From positions 1-64,000 of the forward strand of contig QXPY01000015.1 in assembly GCA_003583745.1 (NCBI GenBank): 64,000 nucleotides of DNA, in the 5' to 3' direction. Source of the stretch: Rhodocyclales bacterium GT-UBC. Lineage in GTDB: Bacteria; Pseudomonadota; Gammaproteobacteria; Burkholderiales; Rhodocyclaceae. The notes under the pieces are model-generated. The model worked only from the letters and a program-made list of their open reading frames with translations, was not told the DNA's origin and searched no databases. Made by a program: the position numbers and the translations under genes. Position 1 is the first letter of the stretch; the number at the start of each line of letters is the position of its first letter. Of this stretch, positions 9,030 through 20,529 are shown in pieces.

Positions 9030-11312
9030 TCAAAATGTTGTGCCCAACTGGAACTGGAAGGACTCTGTTTTATCATTATCCTTCTTGTTGAGCGGCAAAC
9101 CGTAGCTGAACTTGAGCGGCCCGATTGGCGAAACCCAGGAGGCAGTCAAACCGGTCGAATAACGCAAATCACCCAAGTCGAGTTTCTCGCTCTTGCCATA
9201 AACCTGCCCGGCATCGAAGAACCATCCCATGCGGAAACTCTTTTCCATGCCCGGCACGCCCCAAAGCAGCTCGGCATTACCGATGACCCGACGATTACCG
9301 CCAATACGATAGTCGGACCCATCCGAAGAAAGCGTTACGGGGCCTAGGCTAGATGCTTTGTAGCCCCGGACTGAGTTCACACCGCCGGCATAGAAATTCT
9401 TGTAAAACGGCAAACCGTTGCCGCCATATCCATTGGCATAGCCAACCTCTCCGTTGAGCAGCAAGGTGAATTTGCTGTTCAGCGGGAAATATTGCTGCAA
9501 TTGATAGTTAAGGCGATAGTAAGTCAGATCACCACCAGGGACCGCTACCTCAACCCCAGCCTTCTGTACGGTGCCCTTCGTCGGGAAAAGATAACTATCC
9601 TTACCATCGCTGGTCCAGTTCACGCTGACCGGGAGGGAAAGATTCCGGTCACCGAACTCCTTGACGAAATCCTTGTAGTACTGGGGACTGTCATCGTAAG
9701 TGGTAATGGACGTCGAATCCAATCCAAGGCCAAAGCCCAAGGACTCCTTCTCGCCTATCGGGAAACCAAAGCGGATACTGCCGCCGGTCGACACCGAGGA
9801 GTAGTAAGCCAGTGCCGTGGAACTGGTATTAACCGTACGATGATAAATATCGAACCCCTGACTTACACCGTCAGTCGTGAAGTAAGGATTGGTATAGGAA
9901 AAGACGTAAGTACGATAAGACTTCGCCGAATTCACCTGGATCGCAACATTATTGCCGCTACCAAGGAAATTGTTTTGCGAAATAGAACCCGACAGGATGA
10001 CCTTGTCGGTACTCGACGTACCGACACCCAACATCAAATTACCAGTCGGCTTTTCAACGACGGCGACATTGACATCAAGTTGATCCGCCGTTCCCGGCAC
10101 AGCTGGAGTCTCAACAGTTGCCTCGGTAAAGTAGCCCAGCTTGTCGATACGCTGCTTTGATGCAGCCACGCGGTCGGCATCGTACCAACCACCTTCCATC
10201 TGCCGCAACTCACGCCGGATCACTTCGTCGCGGGTTTTCGTGTTACCGGTCACATTGATGCGACGAACATAAACACGCTTACCAGGATCGACAAAGATTG
10301 TGAAAGCAACCTTGCGCTTATCCTTGTCCAACTCCGGCGCAGCGTTCACGTTGGCGAACGCATAACCCTCCTTACCCAGACGATCCGCAATCGCCTTGGT
10401 CGACTCGTTCAGACGCTCGCGGGAAAACACATCACCAGCCTTGACCGAAACAAGCTTACGCAACTCGGCTTCCGGGATGGTGAAATCGCCCGCCAACTTA
10501 ACCGATGAAACCTGATAACGCTCACCTTCCGTCAGATTGACGGTGATATAGACATCGCGCTTGTCAGCGGAGATGGAAACCTGCGTCGATTCAACCGCAA
10601 ACTCCAGATAGCCTTGGTTCATGTAGAACGACTTGAGCTTCTCCAAATCAGCCGACAGCTTCTGCCTGGAATACTGGTCGTTTTTGGAATACCAGGTCAG
10701 CCATCCGGGAGTAGTAAGCTCGAACTGGGCGAGCAAATCCTTCTCTCGAAAAGACTTGGCTCCAACCAGGTTGATTTGCTTGATCTTGGCCGCCGAACCT
10801 TCGTCAATATTGAAGTTGATTCCGACCCGGTTACGCTCCAATGGCGTGATCGTGGTGGTGATATTGACCCCGTATCGGCCGCGAGTCAGATACTGCCGCT
10901 TCAACTCCTGCTCAGCTTTTTCCAACAATGCACGATCAAAAATTCGCCCTTCGGCAATCCCGGTTTCCTTGAGGGCCTTGACGATGACGTCCTTCTCGAA
11001 CTCCTTCAGACCGACAAACTCAAGCTGAGCAATAGCAGGACGTTCCTGAACGACCACCACCATCACATCGCGGTCGACCTCAATACGAACATCCTTGAAG
11101 AAGCCGGTAGCAAACAATGCTTTGATCGACTGAGCCGCCTTTTCGTCATTAAGAACATCCCCGACTTTCACCGGAAGATAACTGAATACGGTACCAGCCT
11201 CAGTGCGTTGAATCCCTTCGACACGGATATCCTTGACCGCAAATGGCTCAAAAGCGAGAACTGGCGCGGAAAAGAAACCGGCAATCAGAACGGACAACAA
11301 GGTTTTCTTCAT
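9030..11312 (-). CDS. bamA: Outer membrane protein assembly factor BamA
   Basis: 760 residues: signal peptide (to about residue 20), five POTRA repeats (about 25-420) and a 16-strand barrel ending FQFQLGTTF with the terminal Phe needed for assembly. The conserved VRGY motif of the BamA/TpsB superfamily is present (GGVNSVRGYKASSLG). It inserts beta-barrel proteins, probably including the porin encoded at 938-2266. It lies between rseP and skp, as is usual. Confidence 0.97.
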   Translation of the reverse strand: MKKTLLSVLIAGFFSAPVLAFEPFAVKDIRVEGIQRTEAGTVFSYLPVKVGDVLNDEKAAQSIKALFATGFFKDVRIEVDRDVMVVVVQERPAIAQLEFVGLKEFEKDVIVKALKETGIAEGRIFDRALLEKAEQELKRQYLTRGRYGVNITTTITPLERNRVGINFNIDEGSAAKIKQINLVGAKSFREKDLLAQFELTTPGWLTWYSKNDQYSRQKLSADLEKLKSFYMNQGYLEFAVESTQVSISADKRDVYITVNLTEGERYQVSSVKLAGDFTIPEAELRKLVSVKAGDVFSRERLNESTKAIADRLGKEGYAFANVNAAPELDKDKRKVAFTIFVDPGKRVYVRRINVTGNTKTRDEVIRRELRQMEGGWYDADRVAASKQRIDKLGYFTEATVETPAVPGTADQLDVNVAVVEKPTGNLMLGVGTSSTDKVILSGSISQNNFLGSGNNVAIQVNSAKSYRTYVFSYTNPYFTTDGVSQGFDIYHRTVNTSSTALAYYSSVSTGGSIRFGFPIGEKESLGFGLGLDSTSITTYDDSPQYYKDFVKEFGDRNLSLPVSVNWTSDGKDSYLFPTKGTVQKAGVEVAVPGGDLTYYRLNYQLQQYFPLNSKFTLLLNGEVGYANGYGGNGLPFYKNFYAGGVNSVRGYKASSLGPVTLSSDGSDYRIGGNRRVIGNAELLWGVPGMEKSFRMGWFFDAGQVYGKSEKLDLGDLRYSTGLTASWVSPIGPLKFSYGLPLNKKDNDKTESFQFQLGTTF

Positions 11313-11315
11313 TAT

Positions 11316-12695
11316 TCAGCCAACAACCAGGCGGGTAATATCGTTAAAAAAGGCGAAAGCCATCAACAGCGCGAGAAAAGCCAAACCGATACGTTGGCCG
11401 ATCTCCATGGCCCGCTCGGAAAGGGGCCTGCGCCTGACGACTTCGACCATATGATACATCAAATGCCCACCATCCAGCACCGGCACTGGAAGCAGATTCA
11501 GGACCCCAAGACTGATGCTGACCAAGGCCATGAACTTGAGGTAATAATCCAACCCGAGTTTTGCCGATTGACCGGCATAGTCCGCAATCGTTACCGGACC
11601 AGACAGGTTTTTCAACGAAACCTCGCCGGTGAGCATCTTTCCCATCATGACCAGACTAAAAACCGACTTATCCCAAGTCTCGGTGAGCGCCTTGCCAGCA
11701 GCAGCAAAAAGCCCATACCGGACAAAGACCTTCAATTCCTTGTGCATTGCGGGATCATCGGCAACCCCCACCCCAACCTTGCCAACCCGCCGTCCGCCCT
11801 CGCGCACCGAATCCGGAATCAAATTCAGCGAGAACTCCTGGCCACGCCGATCAACCACAACCACCAATTCCTTATCTGCCGAGTCACGTATTTGGATCAC
11901 GAAATCGCGCCATGTTCGTATGGACTGACCTTCGAGCTCGACAATCCGATCCCCCACCTGCAAACCGAAGCGCTCCGCGGCTCCGCCCGGCACAACCGTT
12001 CCGATCACTGCAGGAATTGCAGGTCGATAGAAGGCGACCCCCAACCTGCCAAGTGCGTCCCCCTCCCATCCTTGCGCACCAGCCGCATGCAACTCGATTC
12101 GCCGTCTGGAAATTTCTCGCTGCTCGTTCACCACTTCCAGTTCAACACTGTCTTGCTCAACGGCTTTTTGCAGAAGACTCCAACGAAAATCGCCCCAGGT
12201 TGCGACCGCTTCACCATCAAGCGACAACACCCGGTCCCCCTCCCGAATACCCGCCACCGCCGCAGGCGAGTCTTCAGGAGGCGTTGCCAGCACCGGCAAT
12301 AGCTCTTCACTACCAGACAGAAATACAGCCCAATAGAGAACAATCGCCAAAACAAAATTTGCCAACGGACCAGCCGCAACAATCAAGCTTCGCCGCCCGA
12401 CCCCCTGCCGATTAAAAGCCCGGTGCAACTCCTCGGACGCAACCGAGGCTTCCCGCTCATCCAGCATTTTCACGTAACCGCCCAACGGTAACAGACTCAA
12501 CGCCCACTCGGTACCGTCACTGCCGCATCGACGCTGCCATACCACCGGGCCAAACCCGATCGAAAAGCGTAGCACCTTTACACCACACAAGCGGGCGGCA
12601 AAGTAGTGTCCCAACTCGTGAAAGACCACGAGGACACCAAGAACAACAAGAAACGACAACAGATAGAAAGGGATGTCGCTCACGTGAAAGAACAA
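11316..12695 (-). CDS. rseP: Site-2 protease RseP
   Basis: 459 residues. The N-terminal transmembrane helix carries the zinc site HELGH ([14 protein letters not shown] at about 22-35) and a C-terminal helix holds [13 protein letters not shown] with the third ligand. Two PDZ domains lie between them (about 125-300). It cleaves the anti-sigma factor RseA inside the membrane during envelope stress and clears signal-peptide remnants. It overlaps dxr by 16 bases and ends 3 bases before the bamA start. Confidence 0.97.
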   Translation of the reverse strand: MFFHVSDIPFYLLSFLVVLGVLVVFHELGHYFAARLCGVKVLRFSIGFGPVVWQRRCGSDGTEWALSLLPLGGYVKMLDEREASVASEELHRAFNRQGVGRRSLIVAAGPLANFVLAIVLYWAVFLSGSEELLPVLATPPEDSPAAVAGIREGDRVLSLDGEAVATWGDFRWSLLQKAVEQDSVELEVVNEQREISRRRIELHAAGAQGWEGDALGRLGVAFYRPAIPAVIGTVVPGGAAERFGLQVGDRIVELEGQSIRTWRDFVIQIRDSADKELVVVVDRRGQEFSLNLIPDSVREGGRRVGKVGVGVADDPAMHKELKVFVRYGLFAAAGKALTETWDKSVFSLVMMGKMLTGEVSLKNLSGPVTIADYAGQSAKLGLDYYLKFMALVSISLGVLNLLPVPVLDGGHLMYHMVEVVRRRPLSERAMEIGQRIGLAFLALLMAFAFFNDITRLVVG

Positions 12696-13870
12696 TCCCG
12701 AACCATTTGCAAAGCCAGTCTCCGCGCCGCCGCGTCGGCCGCCATAACATCGTCCAGCGTGCCTTCAGGCCCGGCCGGAAGAGCGGCCAGCACCGCCTCG
12801 TTCAAACGGGGAATGCCGAGAAAGGGCAGTGCGCGATCAAGGAACGCTGCAACCGCAACCTCATTCGCAGCATTCAGGATGGCGGACGCAGTTCCACCTT
12901 CAGCCAAGGCTTCGTATGCCAACTTCAAACAAGGAAATCGCTCAAAATCCGGCGCATGAAAATCCAGTCGTCCCACACGGAACAAGTCCAAGGCCTCGAC
13001 ACCCGCTTCGATACGCTCGGGATAGGCCATTGCATAGGCAATCGGGGTGCGCATATCAGGGTTGCCGAGTTGAGCGACAACCGATCCATCGGCATATTCG
13101 ACAGCGGAATGCATGACGCTCTGCGGATGCACGACGACCTGAATCTGTTCGGGTGCCGCTGCAAATAGCCAATGCGCCTCGATGACCTCAAGCCCCTTAT
13201 TCATCATCGTGGCAGAGTCAACCGAAATCTTTCGCCCCATAACCCAATTCGGATGAGCGCAAGCGTCCTCCGGTGTAACACTACAAAGATCGGTCAGCGG
13301 GGTATTGCGAAACGGACCGCCCGATGCAGTGAGCAAAATCCGGCGAACACCGCACGCACCGAGGCCGCGAGCGAAATCTGCAGGCAACGCTTGAAATATG
13401 GCGTTATGTTCGCTATCAACCGGCAACAAACTTGCGCCATGCGATCTGACTGCCTGCATGAACAGCTCGCCGGCCATCACCAACACCTCTTTGTTGGCCA
13501 ACATCACCCGCTTGCCTGCATTCGCAGCCGCCAAGGTGGGCTCAAGGCCTGCCGCCCCGACAATCGCCGCCATCACGGCATCCACCGGATCGGCCGACGC
13601 CAAATCAACCAAAGCCTGAACACCATATCGAACCTGTGTCGCCAAGCCGGCTTCGCTGCATCGCGCCGCCAGGTCGGCAGCCAGCGTTGCGTCACGCAAC
13701 ACGGCGAAATCAGGCTTGAATTCGCAACACTGCTCGAACAGCTTATCGACCTGACTATGCGCGCACAATGCAAAGGCGCGGTAACGATCCGGGTGACGCC
13801 GGATGACATCCAGCGTACTCACCCCGATCGATCCGGTAGAGCCCAGAACCGTAATATTCTGTAATTTCAT
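12680..13870 (-). CDS. dxr: 1-deoxy-D-xylulose 5-phosphate reductoisomerase
   Basis: 396 residues, the family length. It converts DXP to MEP with NADPH in the first committed step of the MEP isoprenoid pathway. Seen are the nucleotide-binding motif [13 protein letters not shown] (8-20), the metal and substrate segments [11 protein letters not shown] and TASGGPFR, and the loop [18 protein letters not shown]. Overlaps with cdsA (4 bases) and rseP (16 bases) show tight co-translation; its product feeds UppS, encoded two genes upstream. Confidence 0.97.
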   Translation of the reverse strand: MKLQNITVLGSTGSIGVSTLDVIRRHPDRYRAFALCAHSQVDKLFEQCCEFKPDFAVLRDATLAADLAARCSEAGLATQVRYGVQALVDLASADPVDAVMAAIVGAAGLEPTLAAANAGKRVMLANKEVLVMAGELFMQAVRSHGASLLPVDSEHNAIFQALPADFARGLGACGVRRILLTASGGPFRNTPLTDLCSVTPEDACAHPNWVMGRKISVDSATMMNKGLEVIEAHWLFAAAPEQIQVVVHPQSVMHSAVEYADGSVVAQLGNPDMRTPIAYAMAYPERIEAGVEALDLFRVGRLDFHAPDFERFPCLKLAYEALAEGGTASAILNAANEVAVAAFLDRALPFLGIPRLNEAVLAALPAGPEGTLDDVMAADAAARRLALQMVRDCSFT

Positions 13871-14706
13871 GAACCGTATTTGACGGCGAGTAACCAGATC
13901 AATGCAACCAAGGGCAAGGTTGACGTCAGACTATCGATCCGGTCTAACACACCACCGTGCCCGGGCAAAACGTTGCTACTATCCTTGATTCCCGCCTGAC
14001 GCTTGAGCAGTGATTCATAGAGATCGCCGATGATGCTGATCGCCGTAACAAGCAACAAGACCCCGGCCCACATCGCCAGGGACGGGCGCTCCATGGCGAG
14101 CGCAAAGCGTACAACCATACCGTAAAGCACCACACCCAGCATCGCGCCAAACGCACCTTCCCAAGTTTTACCCGGACTGATTGATGGTGCGAGTTTGTGC
14201 TTGCCAAATGCTTTGCCGGAGAAATAGGCGGCAATATCCGCCATCCAAACGACGGCAAAGACTGCAAGCAAGAGTTCCGGACCGGATATGCGCAACTGGA
14301 CGATGGCTAACCAAGTAGGAATCAACACTACCGCCCCGACCAAAACACCTGCATGCCCGGTCGCCAACGGCCACTTCTTCCACAGCCAGAAAGGCATGAC
14401 TCCGCACCAGAAAAAAGCCGAGATCCCGTACGTACCGATGACCCACGGCTGAAACGCACCATCGACTCCCGAAACACCGATCACATCAGGACTGAAAAAA
14501 GATATAGCCAAGCACAGCACGAACACGACAAAACCCAACGAACGACGCGCCAAAGCCGACCACGCAAGCAAGCCCCCCCATTCCCACGCAGCGACACCGA
14601 TAAACGCGCCGACCAGTGCAGCCCAATAAGACTGGGGCAAAAAAAACAGACTAGGAAGCAACAAGGCCAGCAGGACAAGCGCGGTAATGACGCGCGTTTT
14701 AAGCAT
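13867..14706 (-). CDS. cdsA: Phosphatidate cytidylyltransferase
   Basis: 279 residues with about eight hydrophobic membrane segments and the CDP-diglyceride synthase signature near residues 200-260 (SPGKTWEG, then [15 protein letters not shown] and [14 protein letters not shown]). It makes CDP-diacylglycerol from phosphatidate and CTP, the precursor of all bacterial phospholipids. The start overlaps the uppS stop by 8 bases. Confidence 0.96.
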   Translation of the reverse strand: MLKTRVITALVLLALLLPSLFFLPQSYWAALVGAFIGVAAWEWGGLLAWSALARRSLGFVVFVLCLAISFFSPDVIGVSGVDGAFQPWVIGTYGISAFFWCGVMPFWLWKKWPLATGHAGVLVGAVVLIPTWLAIVQLRISGPELLLAVFAVVWMADIAAYFSGKAFGKHKLAPSISPGKTWEGAFGAMLGVVLYGMVVRFALAMERPSLAMWAGVLLLVTAISIIGDLYESLLKRQAGIKDSSNVLPGHGGVLDRIDSLTSTLPLVALIWLLAVKYGS

Positions 14707-15460
14707 GAGGGTCGCCTGTCAATTGCTCGCTGGTCCGACCGAAACGCCGCTCGCGCAGCTGATACGAGGCAATGGCCTTGTCGAACTCGCCCGTATTGAA
14801 GTCCGGCCACAAGGTCTGTGTGAAATACAGTTCCGTGTAAGCCAACTGCCACAGAAGGAAATTGCTGATTCGCTCTTCACCGCCTGTTCTAATGAAGAGA
14901 TCGGGCTCCGGCGCAAAACTCATCGAAAGATAAGGCTCCAGATCGCATTCGCTCCACGCACCGCGCCTTTCTGGTTGATCGATTGCCATCCGATTGACGG
15001 CCTGCATGACGTCCCAGCGCCCACCATAGTTCGCGGCTATGGTCAGTTGCAAACGCGAGTTCGCTTCCGTCTTTGCTTCCGCACTGCGGATCAACTGCTG
15101 CAAGCTGGGATCAAAGCGGGACAAATCGCCAATCACACGCAAGCGAACACCATTGCGATCGAGCTTTTCTACCTCTTGCTCAAGCGCCTTGACGAACAAC
15201 TGCATGAGCAAGCTGACCTCTTCGGCCGGGCGTCGCCAGTTTTCGGACGAAAACGCGAACAGAGTCAGATAATCAACGCCACGTTCCAGGCAAGCCCGAA
15301 CCATTTCGCGAACCAGTTCGACACCCTTGACGTGACCGGCAACCCGGGGAAGAAAGCGTTTTTTGGCCCAGCGTCCATTACCATCCATGATCACGGCGAC
15401 GTGCCTAGGCACTGCCGCCGAATCCGGAACCTGACGCGTTGAACTGGAGAAAAGAGCCAT
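14699..15460 (-). CDS. uppS: Undecaprenyl diphosphate synthase (cis-prenyltransferase)
   Basis: 253 residues. It condenses isopentenyl diphosphate onto farnesyl diphosphate to give the C55 lipid carrier for peptidoglycan and O-antigen. The catalytic motif [17 protein letters not shown] (about 24-40) includes the essential Asp; [12 protein letters not shown] and [18 protein letters not shown] are the other family signatures. It is followed by cdsA in an overlapping arrangement and preceded by frr after a 28-base gap. Confidence 0.97.
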   Translation of the reverse strand: MALFSSSTRQVPDSAAVPRHVAVIMDGNGRWAKKRFLPRVAGHVKGVELVREMVRACLERGVDYLTLFAFSSENWRRPAEEVSLLMQLFVKALEQEVEKLDRNGVRLRVIGDLSRFDPSLQQLIRSAEAKTEANSRLQLTIAANYGGRWDVMQAVNRMAIDQPERRGAWSECDLEPYLSMSFAPEPDLFIRTGGEERISNFLLWQLAYTELYFTQTLWPDFNTGEFDKAIASYQLRERRFGRTSEQLTGDPHA

Positions 15461-15488
15461 TCGGCCGTCGATCAGCTCGAAACGGCGC

Positions 15489-16046
15489 TCAAACCTGCAT
15501 CAGCTCGGCCTCTTTTGCGGCGAGCATCTTGTCGACTTCAGCAATATACTTGTCAGTCAACTTCTGGATATCGTCCTGCGCACGACGTTCGTCATCCTCA
15601 GGAATATCGCCCTTCTTGAGCGCATCCTTGAGATGCGTATTGGCGTCGCGGCGCAAATTGCGAATCGCGACTTTGGCACCTTCGCCTTCGGTTTTGACAA
15701 CCTTGATCAGGTCGCGGCGACGCTCTTCGGTCAATGCCGGCATCGGCACCCGAATCAGCTCACCTTGGGTTGCCGGATTAAGACCCAGGTCCGAATCGCG
15801 AATCGCCTTCTCAACCTTGGCAACCATCGGCTTTTCCCAAGGCTGAACACCAATCGTTCGCGCGTCGATCAGGGTAACGTTGGCAACTTGATTGACGGGC
15901 ACCGGGGAGCCGTAATAATCGACCATCACATGGTCGAGCAAGCCGGTATGCGCACGCCCGGTCCTTACCTTGAGGAGATCGTTCTTCAATGACTCCAGGG
16001 ATTTCAGCATCTTGCCTTCGGCTGTTTTTTTGAGTTCAGCAATCAT
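15489..16046 (-). CDS. frr: Ribosome recycling factor
   Basis: 185 residues from ATG 16046 (MIAELKK), the standard length. The preceding TTG codon would add one Met but is poorly placed relative to the GGAG ribosome binding site. RRF with EF-G splits the post-termination ribosome. The three-helix arm is evident ([14 protein letters not shown] at about 28-41 and [20 protein letters not shown] near 120). It follows pyrH after 12 bases. Confidence 0.97.
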   Translation of the reverse strand: MIAELKKTAEGKMLKSLESLKNDLLKVRTGRAHTGLLDHVMVDYYGSPVPVNQVANVTLIDARTIGVQPWEKPMVAKVEKAIRDSDLGLNPATQGELIRVPMPALTEERRRDLIKVVKTEGEGAKVAIRNLRRDANTHLKDALKKGDIPEDDERRAQDDIQKLTDKYIAEVDKMLAAKEAELMQV

Positions 16047-16058
16047 CAATTTTCTCCC

Positions 16059-16775
16059 TCAGCAATAAACCAACGTACCTTCGTCCTCACCACAGACAAC
16101 GCGCTTCAATGCGCCGGTCTTGAAAATCGAAAATACATTGATCGGCAATTTCTGGTCGCGACACAGCGCGAAGGCAGTCGCATCCATGACCGCAAGATTC
16201 TTCGAGATCGCCTCATTGAAACTGATCTTGTCAAAGCGTGTAGCGGACGGATCTTTTTTGGGATCAGCCGTATAGATCCCATCAACCTTCGTCGCCTTGA
16301 GCACAATTTCTGCCCCAATTTCCGAACCGCGCAACGCTGCAGCGGTATCGGTCGTAAAGAAGGGGTTACCGGTCCCGGCACCAAAAATAACGATCTTTCC
16401 TTCTTCGAGATAGCGAATCGCCTTGCCGCGGATGTACGGTTCGACCACTTGCTCGATATTCAAAGCAGACTGCACCCGTGCATTGAGGCCGCCTTGGCGC
16501 ATGGCATCCGACAAGGCCATCGCATTCATGACCGTGGCCAACATGCCCATGTAATCCGCGGTAGCCCTATCCATCCCGGTGGCCGTACCGGCCATGCCGC
16601 GGAAGATATTGCCACCGCCGATCACGACACCGATTTCCACACCCAAGTCGGCGACCGCCTTGACCTCTGCAACGATACCCGCGATGGTTTGCGGATTGAT
16701 GCCGTAAGCATCAGAACCCATCAGGGCTTCGCCGGAGAGTTTGAGGAGAATGCGCTTGTATTTGGGTGTGGTCAT
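16059..16775 (-). CDS. pyrH: UMP kinase
   Basis: 238 residues of the amino acid kinase fold. It phosphorylates UMP to UDP for pyrimidine nucleotide supply. The motifs KLSGEALMG (12-20), [10 protein letters not shown] (about 50-59) and the [13 protein letters not shown] helix are typical of hexameric bacterial UMP kinases. It lies between tsf and frr, as in most proteobacteria. Confidence 0.97.
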   Translation of the reverse strand: MTTPKYKRILLKLSGEALMGSDAYGINPQTIAGIVAEVKAVADLGVEIGVVIGGGNIFRGMAGTATGMDRATADYMGMLATVMNAMALSDAMRQGGLNARVQSALNIEQVVEPYIRGKAIRYLEEGKIVIFGAGTGNPFFTTDTAAALRGSEIGAEIVLKATKVDGIYTADPKKDPSATRFDKISFNEAISKNLAVMDATAFALCRDQKLPINVFSIFKTGALKRVVCGEDEGTLVYC

Positions 16776-16793
16776 CGGCTATTCCTTGCTTGA

Positions 16794-17693
16794 TTACTTC
16801 TTGGCGGCAGCAGCAGCGGCCTGGGCGGCAACTTCGGCAGCGAAGTCGTCAACCTTCTTCTCGATGCCTTCACCGACGATGAACAGCGTGAAGCCGGCCA
16901 CCGTTGCGCCCTTTTCCTTGAGCAATTGTTCGATCGTTTGCTTGCCATCGGCAGCCTTGACGAACACTTGACCGAGCAGGGTAACGTCCTTCAGATACTT
17001 CTGAACCGTACCTTCGGCGATCTTTTCCAGCATGGCTTCCGGCTTGCCGGCTTCGCGAGCCTTTTCGATCGCGACGCGACGTTCGGTTTCCAGCAGCTCG
17101 GCAGAAACACCCGAGGCATCCAGCGACTTCGGCTTGGAAGCAGCAATGTGCATCGCCAGATCCTTGCCCAGTTGCTCGTCGCCACCAACCAGGTCAACCA
17201 TCACGCCAACCTTGGCACCACCGTGGATGTAGGAAACCAGCTTGCCCTTGCCCTCAAAGCGGGTAAAACGGCGAATGGTCATGTTTTCGCCGATCTTTCC
17301 GATCAGTGCTGTACGAGTGGACTCGACGGTACCTTCGCCCATCGGCAGCGCCGACAATGCGGCAACATCGGCCGGATTGTTGGCTGCAACCAGTGCAGCA
17401 CAACCATTCGAGAGGGCAATGAAATCATCGTTCTTGGCAACGAAGTCGGTCTCGCTGTTAACTTCGATAATGGCACCAACCTTGCCGTCAGCAGAAATGC
17501 TGACCGCGACGATACCCTCTGCAGCAACGCGCGCCGCCGCTTTGGAAGCCTTGTTGCCGAGCTTGACGCGAAGAATCTCTTCGGCCTTGGCCATATCGCC
17601 ATCAGCTTCGGTCAAAGCCTTCTTGCACTCCATCATCGGCGCGTCGGTCTTGCCGCGCAGTTCTGCCACCATACCTGCGGTAATAGCCGCCAT
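16794..17693 (-). CDS. tsf: Elongation factor Ts
   Basis: 299 residues from ATG 17693 ([20 protein letters not shown]). That codon follows an AGGAGA ribosome binding site, and the eight residues encoded upstream are not conserved in the family. EF-Ts exchanges GDP for GTP on EF-Tu; the [12 protein letters not shown] segment and the [10 protein letters not shown] motif contact EF-Tu. It is co-transcribed downstream of rpsB with a 57-base gap. Confidence 0.97.
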   Translation of the reverse strand: MAAITAGMVAELRGKTDAPMMECKKALTEADGDMAKAEEILRVKLGNKASKAAARVAAEGIVAVSISADGKVGAIIEVNSETDFVAKNDDFIALSNGCAALVAANNPADVAALSALPMGEGTVESTRTALIGKIGENMTIRRFTRFEGKGKLVSYIHGGAKVGVMVDLVGGDEQLGKDLAMHIAASKPKSLDASGVSAELLETERRVAIEKAREAGKPEAMLEKIAEGTVQKYLKDVTLLGQVFVKAADGKQTIEQLLKEKGATVAGFTLFIVGEGIEKKVDDFAAEVAAQAAAAAAKK

Positions 17694-17750
17694 ACTTATA
17701 TCTCCTGAGCTTATCAAACAGGCGGAGCCTACCGCCCCGCCGTTACAACT

Positions 17751-18497
17751 TTATTCAGCGGCTTCGACCACTTCGACGAATTCGTCATCGCCACCGGCGG
17801 CAACGATTTCCTGAACGACCTGGCTGCGACCCTCAAGGATCGCGTCAGCAACGCCGCGAGCATAAAGCTGGATAGCGCGGGAAGAGTCGTCATTACCCGG
17901 AATAACGTAAGCAACACCATCCGGAGAGTGGTTGGTATCGACCACGCCGATGACCGGAATACCCAGCTTTTCAGCTTCGGTAATGGCAATCTTGTGATAA
18001 CCGACGTCGATCACGAAGATGGCATCCGGCAGACCAGCCATATCCTTGATACCACCGATGGACTTTTGCAGCTTTTCCAGTTCGCGACGGAAGGTCAGCG
18101 CTTCCTTCTTCGGCATGCGCTCAAGATCACCGGCTTCAACAGCCAGTTCCATATCCTTCAGACGCTTGATCGAGGTCTTGACCGTCTTGAAGTTGGTCAG
18201 CATACCGCCGAGCCAGCGCTGATCAACGAACGGCGCACCAGCGCGCACCGCTTCTTCGCTGATGATTTCGCGAGCCTGACGCTTCGTGCCGACGAACAGG
18301 ATATTGCCGCGATTGGCGGCCAGCTTCTTCACAAAAGCCATGGCTTCGTTGTACTTGGCCAGGGTCTTTTCGAGATTGACGATGTGAATCTTGTTGCGGG
18401 CACCGAAGATATACGGGGCCATCTTGGGGGACCAGAAACGGGTTTGGTGACCAAAGTGAACACCAGCCTCCAGCATTTCGCGCATCGTAACGGACAT
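17751..18497 (-). CDS. rpsB: 30S ribosomal protein S2
   Basis: 248 residues from ATG 18497 ([20 protein letters not shown]), preceded by AAGGAG at the right distance. S2 is needed for late 30S assembly and binding of S1. The GVHFGHQT motif and [20 protein letters not shown] are standard. As first gene of the long translation-envelope operon it has a leader of about 150 bases, which in other proteobacteria allows feedback by S2; that control is not demonstrated here. Confidence 0.98.
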   Translation of the reverse strand: MSVTMREMLEAGVHFGHQTRFWSPKMAPYIFGARNKIHIVNLEKTLAKYNEAMAFVKKLAANRGNILFVGTKRQAREIISEEAVRAGAPFVDQRWLGGMLTNFKTVKTSIKRLKDMELAVEAGDLERMPKKEALTFRRELEKLQKSIGGIKDMAGLPDAIFVIDVGYHKIAITEAEKLGIPVIGVVDTNHSPDGVAYVIPGNDDSSRAIQLYARGVADAILEGRSQVVQEIVAAGGDDEFVEVVEAAE

Positions 18498-18654
18498 ACT
18501 AAAACTCCTTAAGGGTTGAACCTCCACCCGCCAGAAACGCCCGCCATTATTGAATTTTGGCGAACACCCTTAATCGGCGGATGTGTGGATTGATTGCATG
18601 CGCCACGCACACAACCGTCTTTATCAGCCAATAACGGCCGAGAAAAACCCGACA

Positions 18655-18663
18655 ATTATAGCA
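18655..18663 (-). promoter_or_regulatory. Extended -10 promoter of rpsB-tsf
   Basis: On the minus strand TGCTATAAT forms a perfect extended -10 element (TGn plus TATAAT) about 158 bases before the rpsB start. No good -35 is present, which extended -10 promoters tolerate. It lies just after the rfbD stop, where a weak hairpin with T run (about 18679-18699) may end rfbD transcription. Confidence 0.6.
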
Positions 18664-18697
18664 GCAGTAAGGACAACTAAAAAGCCCGAAAGCGACT

Positions 18698-19609
18698 TCA
18701 GTAGCCGTTTTGCTTGAGCGCCAGCAATTGCAGCATGCGCACGAGATAAGGCTCCCAGTCCGGCATCGCCAAACCAAAATCCTGTTCCAGGCGACTGCAA
18801 TCGAGCCGTGAATTGGCCGGGCGGCGAGCCGGCGTCGGATATTCTGCAGTCGAAATAGCACGAATCTGATCGGCACTCAGGCTCAGAGCGAAGCCCGGCG
18901 TCTCGCTGGCGCGCGCCACGATGGTCCTGGCGAAATCACACCAACTGACCGGACGGGCAGCCGCCAGGTGATAGAGGCGCGCCTCATCCGCACCAAGCCC
19001 ACGTCCTTGCCGCAACATGCCCAGCACCAGACCACTCACCGTCGCAATCATGGCCGCCGGTGTCGGCGAGCCAACCTGATCGGCAACCACATTGAGCGAA
19101 GTTTTCTCCTTGGCGAGACGCAAGATGGTCTTAACGAAATTGCCGCCGCGCGCGCCAAACACCCAACTGGTGCGAAAAATCAGGGACCGCCCCCCTGCTG
19201 CACGAATCGCCTCTTCACCAGCCAGCTTGCTTTTGCCATAGACGCTTTGCGGTGCCGTTGGATCGCTCTCGACGTAGGGCTCGGCCTTCAAGCCGTCATA
19301 GACGTAATCGGTCGAGTAATGCACAAACAAGGCACCGCTGCGCACCGACTCTTCGGCCAGCACTGCCGGCGCTTCGGCATTGATGCGATAAGCCAGATCG
19401 ACTTCCGACTCCGCTTTATCCACCGCAGTGTAGGCGGTGGCGTTGACAATCACCGATGGCGCCGTTTTCCGCACCACGCCACGCAGCTGATCAAGATCGG
19501 ACAGATCGCACTCGGCCCGTCCACAGGCAATCACTTCACCGTGAGGAGCCAAGGAGCGCTGCAACTGCCAGCCAACCTGTCCATCCTTACCCAACAACAA
19601 AATACGCAT
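18698..19609 (-). CDS. rfbD: dTDP-4-dehydrorhamnose reductase
   Basis: 303 residues of the extended SDR fold. It reduces dTDP-4-keto-L-rhamnose to dTDP-L-rhamnose, the sugar donor for surface polysaccharides. Seen are the Rossmann start LLLGKDGQVGWQL, STDYVYDG with the catalytic Thr, and the YGKSK catalytic Tyr-Lys pair. The other three rhamnose pathway genes (rfbA, B, C) are not nearby. It is divergent from map and lies on the same strand just upstream of rpsB. Confidence 0.94.
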   Translation of the reverse strand: MRILLLGKDGQVGWQLQRSLAPHGEVIACGRAECDLSDLDQLRGVVRKTAPSVIVNATAYTAVDKAESEVDLAYRINAEAPAVLAEESVRSGALFVHYSTDYVYDGLKAEPYVESDPTAPQSVYGKSKLAGEEAIRAAGGRSLIFRTSWVFGARGGNFVKTILRLAKEKTSLNVVADQVGSPTPAAMIATVSGLVLGMLRQGRGLGADEARLYHLAAARPVSWCDFARTIVARASETPGFALSLSADQIRAISTAEYPTPARRPANSRLDCSRLEQDFGLAMPDWEPYLVRMLQLLALKQNGY

Positions 19610-19728
19610 TCCACCACCATCGCCATGAATTCATCGAAGCGCGGAGTATGCCACCGAGGGCGCCCCGGTTTTGCGATTCACCGCCCTTCCTTTATCCTTT
19701 CTCCCCCAAGCCTACAGACAGAAAAGCC

Positions 19729-20529
19729 ATGAGCATCACCATCAAGACGCCCGAAGAAATCGAAAAAATGCGCGTCGCCGGGCGGCTTGCCGCCGAAGTC
19801 CTCGACTACATCGAACCCTATGTCAAACCCGGCGTCACCACCGAAGAGCTTGACCGTCTCTGCCACGACCTGATGGTCAACGTCCAGGGCTGCATCCCCG
19901 CCCCGCTCAACTACGCACCGTCCGGTTACGACCCTTACCCCAAATCGATCTGCACCTCGGTCAACCAACAGGTCTGCCACGGCGTCCCCGGTGAACGCAT
20001 CCTCAAGAATGGCGACATCATCAATCTCGACATCACCACGATCAAGGACGGCTACCACGGCGACACCAGCCGGATGTTCATCGTCGGCGAAGGCTCGATC
20101 CAGGCCAAACGCCTGTGCGAGATCACTTTCGAATGCCTGTGGCTGGGCATTTCGGTGGTACGCCCCGGCGGCTACCTGGGCGACATCGGTGCCGTAATCC
20201 AGAAGCATGCTGAGAAAAATGGCTACTCGGTCGTTCGCGAATTCTGCGGCCATGGCATTGGCAAGAACTTCCACGAGGACCCGCAGGTACTGCACTACGG
20301 CAAAGCCGGAACCGGCCCGCGCCTCGAGCCAGGCATGATGTTCACCATCGAACCGATGATCAATGCCGGCAAGGCCGCCATACGCGAAATGGCCGACGGC
20401 TGGACCATCGTCACCAAGGACCGCAGTCTTTCCGCACAGTTCGAACACACGCTGCTGGTCACGGAAACCGGCTACGAGGTCATGACGCTCTCCGCGGGCT
20501 GCCGCCCGAAACCAGACTGGATCAAATAA
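19729..20529 (+). CDS. map: Methionine aminopeptidase, type I
   Basis: 266 residues from ATG 19729 (MSITIKTPEEIEKMRVAGRL); the open frame extends upstream across the rfbD promoter region and is not credible there. It removes N-terminal Met from nascent proteins with two metal ions. Ligand segments are NLDITTIKDGYHGDTSRMF (two Asp), GHGIGKNFHEDP (His) and the C-terminal QFEHTLLVTE (Glu). The TAA stop is directly followed by the glnD start codon, so glnD is probably coupled. Confidence 0.97.
   Translation: MSITIKTPEEIEKMRVAGRLAAEVLDYIEPYVKPGVTTEELDRLCHDLMVNVQGCIPAPLNYAPSGYDPYPKSICTSVNQQVCHGVPGERILKNGDIINLDITTIKDGYHGDTSRMFIVGEGSIQAKRLCEITFECLWLGISVVRPGGYLGDIGAVIQKHAEKNGYSVVREFCGHGIGKNFHEDPQVLHYGKAGTGPRLEPGMMFTIEPMINAGKAAIREMADGWTIVTKDRSLSAQFEHTLLVTETGYEVMTLSAGCRPKPDWIK

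Noticed and set aside
10614..12302. 562-codon open frame antisense to bamA and rseP
   Set aside because: It spans the junction of two well-recognised genes and shows no known motif; explained by codon bias on the other strand.
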